A DNA stretch of 64,000 nucleotides from Mytilus californianus (Eukaryota; Mollusca; Bivalvia; Mytilida; Mytilidae): NCBI RefSeq assembly GCF_021869535.1, contig NW_026262712.1:112713640-112777639 (forward strand), written 5' to 3'. Made by a program: the position numbers and the translations under genes. A model generated the notes under the pieces. That model did not search any database, was not told where the DNA came from, and saw nothing but the letters and a program-made list of their open reading frames with translations. Every line of letters begins with the position of its first letter. Position 1 is the first letter of the stretch. Of this stretch, positions 10,434-21,155 are shown in pieces.

Positions 10434-10680
10434 GCGGATCCAGGATCAGGCAAAGGGGCGTAATTCCCAAATAAAAGGTATGACGATTTTAGGATTAAAC
10501 ATTATATATTTTCCAATGAAAAGGGGGGGTACGCCCTCTTCGCCCCTCCCCCTTTTGATACCGTCACTGTTCTCCAAATACTGTAACAATTTAGGAGAAA
10601 ACATGAATATCAAAAAAGTTATAATTTGAAAGTTGTAATTCCCCATTCTTTACCCCACAAGTAAACTTTCCCAGGAGCCG
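10434..10680. repeat. Decayed GGGGCGGATCCAG element
   Basis: GGGGCGGATCCAGG at 10432 matches the terminus of the nested MITE at 3971-4117, and a C-rich block (CCCCTCCCCC, about 10544) sits where the opposing G/C stretch would be. The right terminus is not seen. Confidence 0.35.
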
Positions 10681-10733
10681 TGGATTAAATATCGTCCGAA
10701 AAAAAAGAAAATTGATGGCTCATGTGTTAAAAC

Positions 10734-10851
10734 AGTTATTGACCAATCAAATCGGTATATATCATTTAATCTCCTACGTCGTTCGGGTAAAGCAGGGTCA
10801 CCCGAGCTGTGCAGATTAAATGACATATACCGACTTGCTTGGTCAATAACT
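10734..10851. repeat. 118-bp hairpin with ~38-bp arms
   Basis: AGTTATTGACCAATCAAATC at 10734 pairs with GACTTGCTTGGTCAATAACT ending at 10851; GGTATATATCATTTAATCT pairs with AGATTAAATGACATATACC. A ~40-base GC-richer loop (CTACGTCGTTCGGGTAAAGC) separates the arms. It resembles a minimal MITE. No target duplication was recognised. Confidence 0.7.
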
Positions 10852-11539
10852 ATAAGTTATAGTTAAGCCAGTGCTTCGGTACTGACATGATTTATAACAT
10901 TTGTTTTTCAAACATTTCCTGTTGATAAATTAAGAAATGTCAAAGAATTCACTGTTCTCGTTGTCCGTCTACGATAGGGAAGAAAAGTATTTTCAGGTCT
11001 GTACGTCCGTCAGTCCCTTCTCAGGTTAAACTTTTGATTGATATTTACGTAATTGTGATTTAATTAACCAAGTATCTACAATAATTATGATGTGCACGTT
11101 TTGTAACATATGCCAAGTTATGGATATTACCCTGATTTCGCGGTTCAATAAACACGAGAGTGATTGATTAGGGAGTATATATGAACGTGTTGATATATAT
11201 ATTTACAACAAAAGTTAATAAATACGGTGCACTTTCATGAATATTTCCGTAGGGAATAGTGCTTTTAATTTTGAGTATTTTGTACAACCGGTAAGTTGAT
11301 TTACATCGTCGAGGACCGAGAGTTGAAATCATTCCTCAGTAAAGGACCTAAATATCGTCCCCTGATATTAATTGGAATTAGTGTCGTAACATCATCCACG
11401 ACTCACTCCGTACTTACTGCACGAAATGGATAAAATGAGAAAAAAGCTGACAAAATTCCTTAGATACTTTTTTTAATTCAGTAATGAACATAGGTGATAT
11501 TCGTATTATAAATTTTAAACATTGTTGTTTTCATTTTTT
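10852..11539. other. No gene recognised
   Basis: AT-rich sequence. A CAGTGCTTCGGTACTGACATG block at 10865-10885 resembles part of the mussel repeat at 11540. Confidence 0.4.
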
Positions 11540-11880
11540 TACAGCACGGAGTCGATACCTCTGCTGGTGGACTATCAGTCCCCGAGGGTATCATCATCCA
11601 AGTAGTCAGTACTTCGGTAATGACATGATTTATAACAAACTTTCTTAAATTACCCGTTTACAAATTTTGAAATTATAAAGAAACTAAGGCTGCAACTACC
11701 TCAGGCAAAGTTGGCCTTAGCTGGATTTGGCTATTTTGTAGGTCCTTTTTGATTTTAGCTCTTCAAAGTTTTCGGTCCTTATACATCCTTGGCTTTCAAA
11801 TATTCGGCTTTGAGCGTTCCTAATGTAGGTAAATCCAGAAAAGCGCTTCGGGCGCATGAAATTTATAACGTGTTCTTTTC
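11540..11880 (+). repeat. Mussel dispersed repeat (CCTCTGCTGGTGGAC / AAACTAAGG family)
   Basis: Ordered blocks are seen: GGAGTCGATACCTCTGCTGG, CCCCGAGGGTATCATCATCC, TCAGTACTTCGGTAATGACA, GAAACTAAGGCTGCAACTAC and GAGCGTTCCTAATG. This is the fullest copy in the window of a repeat I recognise from mussel loci. Other copies are at 6895, 53180 (minus) and 63258. Confidence 0.7.
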
Positions 11881-11892
11881 ATTTTTAAAGAA

Positions 11893-12835
11893 CATTTACT
11901 CCTAACAACAACCATAATAGCCCTATTTCTCGTATCAAACATAAGCTAAAAGAACTCGTCAAGGAATTTGTGTTTGTCCCGGCTGATAAGGCTGCCAATA
12001 ATATCATTATTATTTGACGTAAATGTTACATTGAGGTTCTGCAAAAGGAAATCACGAATTCATCAACATTCCAACTGACTCCATTTTGACATCTGTAACA
12101 AACATAAACTTTTAGCTACCTCTTTACAAGCAGGACCGAATAACATGAAAGTTCCAACTATGTCCTGGCTTCCGAAGCTGCACAAAACAACTTACAAATA
12201 TAGATTTATTTCGTCTTCAAGCCATTGTTCCACTACTTAACTGTCTATTCTACTTACTAGTTCACTTGGTACAATCAAAAACCTGGTGTTCAAATAAGGC
12301 CTTTTACTTGACATTTGCATGCTCATATTGGTGATTTCGAATCTGTTCAAAGTTTTTATTTTTCTACCCTATATACCACTTTGCCTCATTATCTCATTAA
12401 GAAAAAATTCACACACCTAATTAAATGGGCATTCAAAAAGTCAGAACGCGAATATATATGTTCAAACTATTTTAAGGTCATTTTTTAGTAACAACAAACA
12501 AAAGAACTATGTCAATTGGACCTGCTTTGATACGATAACTGCACTTTAATTCTTAATATATAACATGTTTGTTCTCTATGGAGATTCTGTATATCGTCAA
12601 GTTATCGGAATTCTAATGGGGACTAACTGTGCACCACTTATTGCGGACCTGTTTCTGTATTGTTACGAGTTACAATTTATGACTAAAATCAGCAAAGACC
12701 CATCGAAACAACATCTGATACAAACATTTAATAACACTTTTAGATATTTGGATGATATATTGGCTCTCAGTAATGACGACTTCAGTATGTACACTAAAGA
12801 GATTTATCCTGCTTAACTGACTTTAAATAAAGTTA
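11893..12835 (+). pseudogene. Degraded reverse-transcriptase retroelement, copy B
   Basis: Pieces in order are FVPADKAANN (about 11970) followed by an in-frame stop, MSWLPKLHKT (about 12160), and the RT core VIGILMGTNCAPLIADLFLY with FRYLDDILALSNDDF (within 12565-12816). The catalytic YLDD survives, but GIPMG has become GILMG and the protein is broken by stops and shifts both before and after. The 3' half is missing; a matching 3' half lies at 17156-17560. Confidence 0.8.
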
Positions 12836-12857
12836 AAAATACACCTGTGACGTAAAT

Positions 12858-13035
12858 CTTTTGTTCAAACTCTCCATTATTTTTCAGGAATGGAGAGTTA
12901 TTTTCTATTGTTTATCTTCATTCATCCGGTCGTTTTTGCCCTTTGGATATTTCCATGGGCTCTTTCTTAAAAAGTGTTCACCCATGGAAATAATTCTAAA
13001 GGACTAAACGCGATATTGAATGAAGATGAAAACTT
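12858..13035. repeat. Two adjacent imperfect hairpins
   Basis: First, AACTCTCCATT (12866) pairs with AATGGAGAGTT (ending 12901). Second, TTATCTTCATTCATC with GGATATTTCCATGGG (about 12912-12962) pairs with CCCATGGAAATAATTC and GAATGAAGATGAAA (12983-13032), giving arms of about 48 bp. The 17063 hairpin interrupts the same RT family at a similar place. Confidence 0.5.
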
Positions 13036-13490
13036 AATAAAAAGGCTGATACTGATTTTTAAATTAGGATCGTAAAGTAATACAATGAACACCAAATATC
13101 TGATTATTAATAAACAGCTTTTATCTGCGAGTCGTAATTCCATCGTATAATATATGGCATCGTATTCACTAAAATTCCACAACATTATCCACAATTTGTT
13201 TTCCGATGCCAATCTTGGCTGAATTTCTGTCACGGAAAGTATCCAAGCGGGTAAACACGAATATTTTCCATTGAGTGCCATTCCTTTTCTGTGCATCTAC
13301 AAAATATCAAATGTGTTAACTCATTTGAATTCTTTGTAATATTGAATACATTAACATTATTCAATAAGGAAAATTAGAGAAAAATATATTTCACTTAAAG
13401 ATTTTCTTTTAATTTTACCGTTTAACTGTTTAAGATATCATTTCCTCGAAATTTAAAGTGTTGCATTTTGATTTTGTACAGCAAAATTTC
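13036..13490. other. No gene recognised
   Basis: A minus-strand frame at 12967-13296 overlaps the hairpin and has no recognisable domain. Confidence 0.4.
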
Positions 13491-13494
13491 GTTT

Positions 13495-13630
13495 GTTCCA
13501 TTTTGATATGTAAAGCCCGCCTCCGGGTGCTGGATTTTCTCGCTGTGTTGAAGACACATTGGTGGCCTTTTGCTGTTTTCTGCTCTTTGGTCGGGTTGTT
13601 GTATCTTTGACGCATTCCCCGTTTCCATTC
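13495..13630 (+). repeat. 3' end of a mussel retroelement (GGTCGGGTTGTTG family)
   Basis: GCCCGCCTCCGGGTGCTGGA, TTGGTGGCCTTTTGCTGTTT, GGTCGGGTTGTTG and CATTCCCCGTTTCCATTCT match 20515-20645 and, in part, 57455-57515. A minus copy is at 28905-29000. Confidence 0.7.
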
Positions 13631-14410
13631 TAAATTTTATTTACATTGAAACAGAAAAATTACTCGGATAGTTTCTACAAGTATATTGTGGTTTAATAGA
13701 ATAAATAGTTCAAGAAAATGAAATGGTCAAAATGGCGTACATGTATTCGGTATATTATTTGATTGTTCGTTGTTATAATTTGAATATAGTACCAATGAAT
13801 AGAGTTGGAGGGGGTATGAATAACACTGAATAAGTCTTGTGTTAAATATTTGGCGGGTTTTTTATTCAATTTTCAACATAAACGCGTAACATTATCGAAT
13901 TCCTTCGCTGTTGTTATTTATCCAGTGACAAATATAACAGATGTATCGGTAGTGCAAATGACGGCGTTAATCTTGAAATGTTTAAATGAAATCAAAAAAG
14001 TAGTTTTCCACTTAATTAAGGGAAAAGTGAAAAATATTTTCAGTTTGCTTATATTGCTATTTAAGAATCATCTAAAATATGCATAAAAATTTTTCGTTGT
14101 TATGAGCAAAGGGAAAAAAATGTATATGCATGAAACACTATTTTCGTGTTTAATTTTATTTGATCTAATAGAATGGTTTGAAATATAGAATCATATTTCG
14201 TTTCAGATTAGACTTATAATCGAGCACTACCTTATTAGTTAAATAACCTAAACTAGAGTGTTACATACCTGGAAATTTATTCTAGTTGTACCATTTTTTA
14301 TTGACGATTCTATATCCAAGATTTATCAAACGAAAAACACACATAATTCATTAACATATATGCATAATTACTAGTTTTTTTCTCTCCCAAAATACCACTT
14401 TTAGACACTA
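13631..14410. other. No gene recognised
   Basis: AT-rich. A 78-codon frame at 13850-14086 has no recognisable features. Confidence 0.45.
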
Positions 14411-14413
14411 TAT

Positions 14414-14499
14414 AAATAACACATAGCTGAGAGGGTGATAGAGCATATTGTTACCCCAAGAAAACATTATCAACTGACCCTCTCAGATATGTGTTATTT
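14414..14499. repeat. 86-bp hairpin
   Basis: AAATAACACATAGCTGAGAG with GGT pairs with ACC plus CTCTCAGATATGTGTTATTT across a ~38-base spacer. The arms are 23 bp with two mismatches. Confidence 0.6.
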
Positions 14500-14639
14500 A
14501 ATTTATTATACTGAATGTCCTGTTATTACTGTCTATTAAATTTCAAATTCAAAGTAATAAACTATGTCATCTTGTACATAAAAATCATTCGTATTTATTA
14601 AAGCGCACACTTGAGCAAGCGTCTCCGTGAAGGGTAATA

Positions 14640-16690
14640 GACCTTTTCAACAACTCTCGACACCGACTAATGACACCTACAGTTTACAGGTAAAATTAAG
14701 GGGTCGTCTCAAAATAAAAAATCATGCATGAATTGTATTGCGTTTATACCTTCGATATGTCGATTTTACACTAGAGACTAAAAAACATATTTCAAACAAA
14801 TATGAATTATAAGGATCTCTTGTGTATAACATTCTAATTACATGTATTTATACGACATTTTACGTTGAATTTTTTAACGTTCAAGTAAATAATTACTGCA
14901 ATCATGTCACATCGTAATCTGCCTTTTTTCCTCTTAAATTTTATGATTATGTGAGAATTTAGATAAGCGAGTCTGTCAACGCAGATTGTTCCACATGCCA
15001 ATAACGATTATTTCGTTTTTGTAATGCTATTTGGGAAATTTTGTGGAAAGAACAATGTAAATGGACTGTCCGTCCGCCCGCTAGATTTTGTGTTTCTCAA
15101 CCGATCTTCAGGTCACTTGTTGTACAAATCAAATTTTAGGAGGGGTAAAAGTCTATTGGTTTAAAGGTCAAAGGAAAAGGCAACATCGATAATTTAGTAA
15201 CGAGGGACTACTCCGCTTCAAGATTCATGTTAAAGTTGAGGTGTTTCCTTAATGAACTTGAAACATTAACGGCACTATGTTTTCAGCGCCACATGTGCAT
15301 TTTGACAATTAATGTCTGTCTCTTCGGTGATGCGTATGGTATATTTATCTCAACAGAGCTTGTTGTCATTACAGTGTCTTTTTGGACAGTGCTGAACTGA
15401 TTGACCGCGTTATATGTTGCCCGTCTTCCGAAAGACAACATATCTTGTCCCTTTGTCTTAGATTCCTTTCCCTGTTCCCGAAAAATGTCATTCGTGTGTC
15501 TTGCAAGAAGCAAGTACTGCTTACGCTTCCCCTTTTCAGGGCATAGCTTTGGTTTTATACTCTTTTCTATTTTTTCCATGCATAATGGTGTTAAAATTTC
15601 ATCTCTGACCATAACATAGGGAAGGTTTTAGATCCAATTATACTAGTAAAACCCCGCCTCATGTTATACGCGCCTGAAACATTTCCTGAACAAGTTGGTC
15701 ATTACAATTGTTAAGATTTTGTCACAATAAAATTTTTAGTTTACAATTTGATATTTTGACATTATGCTTAGCTCTAATATTTCTTTCCTTTTTATTAGAA
15801 AAAATGAAGTAACGTTGTTTCCTTTTTTTTTTTCCTTTTTTAGGGTTAGGGATGGGGGTCTTTATTCAAAATGCAGTCCATGCGTTACCTCTGAATGTCT
15901 GTTTCATATGTTGCATTGTGTGATTTTTTTCCTACTGCGGGTCATAAAAATAGCAAGAGAACGAAAAAAAAAAATAAATTACGATTTGAATCTGAATCTG
16001 AAACAGAAGAGACACCAAGGACTTTTAAAAATCTTGGTATCTATTTTATTATGAACGTATTGTACTCCAGGTGATTCTCGCGAATGAGATTCATTTATGG
16101 GCGCTATTTTGCGGTAAGTTTTTTTTTTTTGGTCGTACAACATTAGGGCGAGGCGATTCATCAGCTTCCTCCTCTCTCTCTGGTAAGCTACGGCATTTGG
16201 TTGCCTGGAAGCAGGTCCAGCGACGGCACAATACGCCGGATGATTTAAAGAGAAAGAGTCGAAATTTAAATTGCATTGTCACTGAATATCGATTTCGAGT
16301 TGAACATCAAATTGGTAAACTAAAACTAAATAAAGTAATGAGTATATTGAGTCATCCGAAGCCAAAATTAACGGACATTGTAAAAAGATGTACCGCCCTA
16401 GTCAACATACATAAACATTGATTAATTAAACATCTACTACAAAAATACAGGTTCATTTTCCAACTCGACGTCTGAAAGAAATGAAACATTGAATTCCTTC
16501 CTTTTCTTCGTAGTCAATTCACAAATTAGTTAAATTTTGATAAGCAAATACTTAATAAACAAAAAAAGGTACGGTACACAAAAAAACGTCATGTTGCGAT
16601 CAATAATATTTTTTTAAAATTTTATTTTTGAGACGACCCCTCATATATAGTCGTTCTCAACTGTAGGTGTAGACAATTGTTGAAAAGGTC
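14640..16690. mobile_element. 2051-bp TIR DNA transposon, decayed, TAATA at both flanks
   Basis: The left end GACCTTTTCAACAA (14640) is mirrored by TTGTTGAAAAGGTC (ending 16690). ACACCTACAGTT (left) and AACTGTAGGTGT (right), and GGGGTCGTCTCAAAAT and its complement, extend the inverted repeat to about 75 bp with indels. TAATA flanks both ends (14635-14639 and 16691-16695); because of the terminal bases the true duplication could be shorter. Inside, a + frame at 16071-16421 ends in a segment (FRVEHQIGKLK, then DIVKRCTALVNIH) that weakly resembles the C-terminus of DDE_Tnp_4 / PIF-Harbinger transposases. An opposing frame (15283-15612, minus) is unrecognised. Confidence 0.75.
16071..16421 (+). 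pseudogene. Possible transposase C-terminal remnant
   Basis: 116 codons inside the TIR element. The last 50 residues contain YRFRVEHQIGKLK and LTDIVKRCTALVNI. The arginine/VE/G-LK pattern and the closing hydrophobic 'alvN' recall the end of Harbinger-type DDE transposases, where the last catalytic Glu lies in the VE motif. No upstream DDE aspartates are seen and the first 60 residues look non-coding (a phenylalanine run over a T-tract). Recognition is weak. Confidence 0.3.
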
Positions 16691-16695
16691 TAATA

Positions 16696-17055
16696 GAGTA
16701 TTTGCCATGGGTAAAGTAAATTGTCTCCCTCATATTAACCAATCAAATTCTGGCATTTTGACATGAAGTATAATAAAAATAAATATCCTTTCAATCCTAC
16801 TACAAGAAAGACGTGCGTATCCAATAACTTAAAACATAAATCTGGATGAACTTTATTCAAAATCTGTTTATAGTAATTACTCTACTGTTCATAAATACTT
16901 CGTTTAGTGAGTAGCTGGTCAGCTTGATCTTAAATTGTGCCTGTGGATTATTGGGTACAACACGGGGAAAATGAAAAGAAAACCATAACAAAATGAAATA
17001 AAATTCTTTAAAATGTTATAATCTGAAGATTCGTTCTATATTAAAGGTGTATTTT
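16696..17055. other. No gene recognised
   Basis: AT-rich spacer between the TIR element and the 17063 hairpin. Confidence 0.4.
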
Positions 17056-17062
17056 AAGTTAG

Positions 17063-17147
17063 CGAAAGTCCAAGTAACTGTCCATTCCTGGGAAATAACG
17101 GGCTCCGCTCCATTATTTCCCAGGAATTGACAGTTATTTGAACTTTC
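17063..17147. repeat. 85-bp hairpin with 35-bp arms
   Basis: GAAAGTCCAAGTAACTGTCC plus ATTCCTGGGAAATAA pairs with TTATTTCCCAGGAAT plus TGACAGTTATTTGAACTTTC around the loop CGGGCTCCGCTCCA. It sits directly in front of RT copy C. Confidence 0.75.
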
Positions 17148-17155
17148 TCTATAAC

Positions 17156-17560
17156 CTAATACTAACAATGAACACTGCCCTTTCCCTGATCTTGATATCT
17201 ATATCTTTAACGGGAAGCTTAATACCAAAATGTACGATAAAAGAGAAGATATTTCATTTCCTATTGTTAAATATCCATATGTAGATTGTAACGTTCCCTT
17301 GTCACCATCTTATGGTTTTATATATCTCAACTTGTTCGATTCGCTCATGTATGTAACAACGTATTTGCTTTTAACGAAAGAAATCTCTGTATTACTAAAA
17401 AATTATAACACAAGGGTTTTCGATACCACAAATGTGTCAAAATTTATTAAATTCTATCATCGGTACAAGGACATCTTATACGTTCCGGTATTTCACATCC
17501 AATCTTTTATGGTAATATTCTATACAAAGCACAAAAATGTCGTCATTCACCTTAAAAGCT
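17156..17560 (+). pseudogene. Degraded reverse-transcriptase retroelement, copy C (3' half)
   Basis: Reads through NNEHCPFPDLDIYIF, then MYDKREDISFPIVKYPY, VPLSPSYG, and KFIKFYHRYKDILYVP. These are the thumb and connection part of the same protein as copy A (IYDKRDDFSFPIVDFPF and so on). The RT palm is absent. Substitutions in conserved stretches and a frameshift in the middle mark it as decayed. Confidence 0.75.
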
Positions 17561-18400
17561 AACCAAACCTTTAAACAGACTTATTCATGTTTTTATATTT
17601 TGATGTTTTTTTATGGTTTCGGTTGAATAATGTGTTATGTCGTATCGTTTATTTCCAAATAATTTTAAAATTGCCCTACAATACCATCATTGTCATATTC
17701 CCGAATAAAACTGTTATACTGAATGTGAATTTACATTGCTGTGCGGCGTGTCTCGGTGTTTGTACATCCAACATTAATGGATTTATTTTGTTGTTTCTGT
17801 TATGGTTTAGGTTGGATAATCTGTTATGTCTTATCGTTTGTAGTCAAAATAATTATAAAATTGCCATTGTTGTCATGAAAATTGTTTGGACCAATACTGT
17901 GAAAATAATTGTATAAAGTTCCAGATTGCATGTTAGTTACGTAAGCGCGTCACTGTTTTTGATATCCTGTGGTGTTTTTCGTTGATGGAGAATATGTTCG
18001 TTGTTGTTCTGTGGTTTGTATGTTGTGTCGACTATTATATTATTTGTTTGTGCTTTTCTCTGTTATGAATGTTTTTGCGTGTGTTTGTGCTGTATTTCTG
18101 TCACGTAGTGTTTTAGCGATATTTTTTAACATTGTCATAAAACGGGAGGTTTGGCATGCCATGAAACCAGGATCAACCCACCATCTTTTCTTAAAATGTC
18201 CTGTACCAAGTCAGGAATATGGCAGTTGTTATCGAATAGTTCGTTTCTATGTGTGTTGGCGTTTGTTTTTGTTGCACTTCGGTGTTCCTGTTGTTCCTTT
18301 GTTTTCCTCTTATGATTTTGGTTTGTAACCCGGATTTGTTTTCTCTAAATCGATTTATGACTTTTGAACACCGGTATACTACTGTTGCTTTTATTTATTC
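17561..18400 (+). repeat. T-rich retroelement tail with a ~193-bp direct repeat
   Basis: ATGGTTTCGGTTGAATAATG (17612) recurs as ATGGTTTAGGTTGGATAATC (17802), and TTATGTCGTATCGTTT as TTATGTCTTATCGTTT, about 190 bases apart. At 18166-18290, CTGTACCAAGTCAGGAATAT recurs near 33520. The frames at 17587-17916 and 17969-18328 are low-complexity hydrophobic chance frames. Confidence 0.5.
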
Positions 18401-18490
18401 AGAAGGGATATAGTTACGATACTGTTGTCAGGTCATTAAGATGGCATTTTTTGGAATTAATATTTTGCATCGGAATTCCGTCATGGGTAT
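18400..18490 (+). repeat. Fragment shared with 19890-19990
   Basis: GGGATATAGTTACGATACTG and GGCATTTTTTGGAATTAATA occur here and, with small indels, at 19900-19965. It is a short piece of the retroelement whose longer tail lies at 19890-20650. Confidence 0.55.
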
Positions 18491-18719
18491 TGATTTTGCC
18501 TTTCCTATTCCCTAGTCTATTGGTGGGATTAGATATTTGTGTTCATTCAAATTCAATTCCTTCGTTGACTCGTCATACAATGGTACATACACGTAGTGTA
18601 CGACAACACGGTATATTTCGTTTCATGTACGAAGGTTGGTTTGAATTCAAATTCAAGAATTGGTGGGTGTCCGTCTTAATTCTTATAAAATATATCTTTC
18701 GTTACGTTTGTCACATTAT

Positions 18720-19150
18720 TTAATATTAAAATATCCAGAAAGAGCAACCTATATACGCTAAATTCGATGGTAAATTTAATAGAAGGATGTAATGTGTTAA
18801 TCAGATTTTGAAACTCTTTATTATTACTTCTGTTCAAAATAATGAAGCAGTCGTCTGGGAATCGCTTCTATATACTCTGATTTAACGTAGATTTTAAATG
18901 CTGTATCACTGAATTCATTTTCGATTTGTTGATACATTTTATAATCTAGAAATCCAATTACGAGAGTTGCGTATGTTTGAGCAACTTTTGTTTCCATAGC
19001 TGTACAAGATATCTGCAGATAATATTTTGCATTAAAGAAGAACGTGTTATTTTCTAGTATGATTTTCAATGCTTCAATCAAAAATGTACTCGAAAATCTT
19101 TGGTCAGTAATGTGCCAATATGATTTAAATTGTACGGCATCTATTCCAAG
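18720..19150 (-). pseudogene. RT remnant of a GTAMGTK-type (Penelope-like) element
   Basis: Read on the minus strand: ITDQRFSSTFLIEALKIILE, NAKYYLQISCTAMETKVA and TYATLVIGFLD. This is the RT palm with CTAMETK in place of the usual GTAMGTK. A one-base shift near 18865 leads into KRFPDDCFIILNR, the YLDD-type catalytic box (FPDD), then NTLHPSIKFTIEFS and YRLLFLDILI. The order and spacing match RTs found with GIY-YIG endonucleases in Penelope-like elements, but no endonuclease is visible here. The Gly-to-Cys and Gly-to-Glu changes and the frameshift make it a relic. It belongs to a different RT family from copies A-D. Confidence 0.75.
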
Positions 19151-19153
19151 CTA

Positions 19154-19318
19154 AGAAATAATTCATGGGGTTTGAATTTATACTGATTTTACCACGGGTT
19201 GGCCCTTTATTCTAAATATTTTACTACGAGCGATAGCGAGGGCTAAATTATCGACATATAGCTAAGGGTAAAGCCGTGGTAAATTCAGTACAACTTCAAT
19301 CCCCCATGAATTATTTCT
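19154..19318. mobile_element. 165-bp MITE with GAGCGATAGCGAGG loop
   Basis: The ends AGAAATAATTCATGGGG and CCCCCATGAATTATTTCT are inverted. Inward, TTTTACCACGG pairs with CCGTGGTAAA and GGCCCTTTA with TAAGGGTAAA. The central loop has GAGCGATAGCGAGG. A truncated relative lies at 2165-2272. It is inserted directly upstream (in minus-strand terms) of the 18720 RT remnant. Confidence 0.7.
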
Positions 19319-19889
19319 ATTCTAATAGGACAAATACGGCAATTCTTTTAGGTTGAAGCGCTCAAGATGAAGGCAAACATTTGCCGTTCCCGCAATTAAA
19401 CACAATACTAATATTGACGTAAAAGAATGGAGAAAATTGAACTAGTGACATGCTTAAACTATTCACAATAACGTACTTAGATAGGTTTGGATGAATTTAA
19501 GTGATAATCTTACATTGTACTATATGTAAAAAAAAAATGGCTATTAACATATTTTATCATCGTTTGTTTATGTTTCCTTGTTTTGATCACTTGTTTCACA
19601 GCCTTTTATATTCTTACGTCATCGTTCAATGACGTCATTTACACCGATTGACGTCGGGTAGCTCATTCATAAAAAAGCATGTGACATGGGAGTATGATCA
19701 GAACATCCCAAACAATTTAAATCATGACGTTGCCGATCATCTGACATACAATATATTCATATTTTACCACGGGTGTGTACTCAAAGCGTTTGAAGAACGT
19801 CATATTAGAATGGTGTAAAGACTGGTTACGTCGAAACTTACCAATACTGCACCTTCTTCAACTTCAGCCGGTAAAATAAATTTAAACTG
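19319..19889. other. No gene recognised
   Basis: AT-rich sequence. A CRE octamer lies at 19630-19637. Confidence 0.4.
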
Positions 19890-20650
19890 ACTTGTTCACA
19901 AGGGATATAGTTACGATACTGCATGTTGTCAAGTCATTAAAGATGGCATTTATTTGGAATTAATATTGATTCCCTCATAGGGTCTTTGCATCGGAAATAA
20001 ACACGTTTATTCTAAAACAAGTTGTTGGCATGATACAGGTTATGTTCTTCTCGTATAATTTATGATGGCATGATACTTAACACCAAACGGGAGGGATTGT
20101 GGTTGATTTTCATATGATGAAGACATAATCTTTCGAACAGTTTAATTGAGGTCTGGAGCTGGCATTTCAGTAACTGCTAGTAGTCCTTTCTTAATTTATG
20201 TTGATCATTGTCATTTTGCTTAGTTTCTTCTGTTACCTATTCTAACATCGGACTCGGACTTCTTTTAAACTGAGTTTTACTGTACATATTGCTGTGTGTT
20301 TGTTTTCCCTCATTGACTAGATGTATAGGTTGAGGGTTGAGATCTCACAAAACATGTTCAACTCCGGCGCATATTTGCGCCTGTCCCAAGTCATGAACCT
20401 TTAGCCTTTGTTATTCTTAAATGTTTTTCAATTTTGGTTCATTTGTATGTTTTTGAGTTAAGTGTGGCGTTCATTTCGCTGAAATAGTATAATACATAAT
20501 TGTTTAAGGGCCAGCTGAAGCCCGCTTCCGGGGTCGGGATATTCTCGCTGTGTTTAAGAACCATTGGTGGCCTTGGGCTGTTTTCTGCTCTTTGGTCGGG
20601 TTGTTGTTTCTTTGACACATTCGCCGTTTCCGTTCTCTATTCTAAAGTTA
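19890..20650 (+). repeat. Long 3' tail of an abundant mussel retroelement
   Basis: Blocks in order: GGGATATAGTTACGATACTG, GTTGTTGGCATGATACAGGT, AACGGGAGGGATTGTGG, GAGGTCTGGAGCTGGCATTT, CGGACTCGGACTTC, GCGCCTGTCCCAAGTCATGA, CCATTGGTGGCCTTGGGCTG, GGTCGGGTTGTTG and CATTCGCCGTTTCCGTTCTC. Shorter copies of its end are at 13495, 28905 (minus) and 57455. No coding sequence remains. Confidence 0.7.
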
Positions 20651-20849
20651 ATTAGACATATGCTGCAATAGCATCCTTGACCGACCGATTCACTATCAAT
20701 CAGTATATAAAATATTTGGCAAAATCAGTAGAACATTACAAATGAGATTAACCAACGATGTTTAAGATGGCTAGGCTTAGTTCTTATAATGGCAATAGGA
20801 GAAACACAAACAGTAACACATTGCATTTTTTTTTCAATAATAAAAAACT

Positions 20850-21027
20850 TATCATCGAAAGAAATGATAGAACAACATTAATTAATTGTTTACTTGATAC
20901 TATTTATGTTCATTTTGGAGACAAAGCATACCGACATGTTTTTGATATTTCGATAGGAACTTTGTGTGTCCTTCTTATTGCATATGTATTTACTGCTATA
21001 AATACAAATGTATTGCAAAGCTTATAG
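20850..21027 (+). pseudogene. Degraded reverse-transcriptase retroelement, copy D
   Basis: INCLLDTIYVHFGDKAYRHV then FDISIGTLCVLLIAYVF corresponds to the palm stretch of copies A and B (LDNIYVRLGNNVYRQT then GIPMGTNCAPLIA). The conserved MGTNCAP has decayed to IGTLCVL, and nothing follows. Confidence 0.6.
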
Positions 21028-21155
21028 GATACTCACCATAGTACAATAACATAAAACACGTCCTGTTAATGAACACCTCTTTATATAGCAGCAGATAACT
21101 CTATCGAAGGTCAAAGGAAATAAATGCAATTCATGTTACAAGCAATATTAAATTT

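Noticed and set aside
13422..13628. Minus-strand frames (METGNASKIQQPDQRAENSK)
   Set aside because: Antisense of a retroelement 3' end; the same sequence is non-coding in the other copies.
17587..18328. Two ~110-codon hydrophobic frames
   Set aside because: T-rich tail sequence containing a direct repeat; no domain, no codon bias.
18364..18723. 119-codon membrane-protein-like frame
   Set aside because: Hydrophobicity comes from T-rich DNA; part of it is a retroelement fragment shared with 19900.
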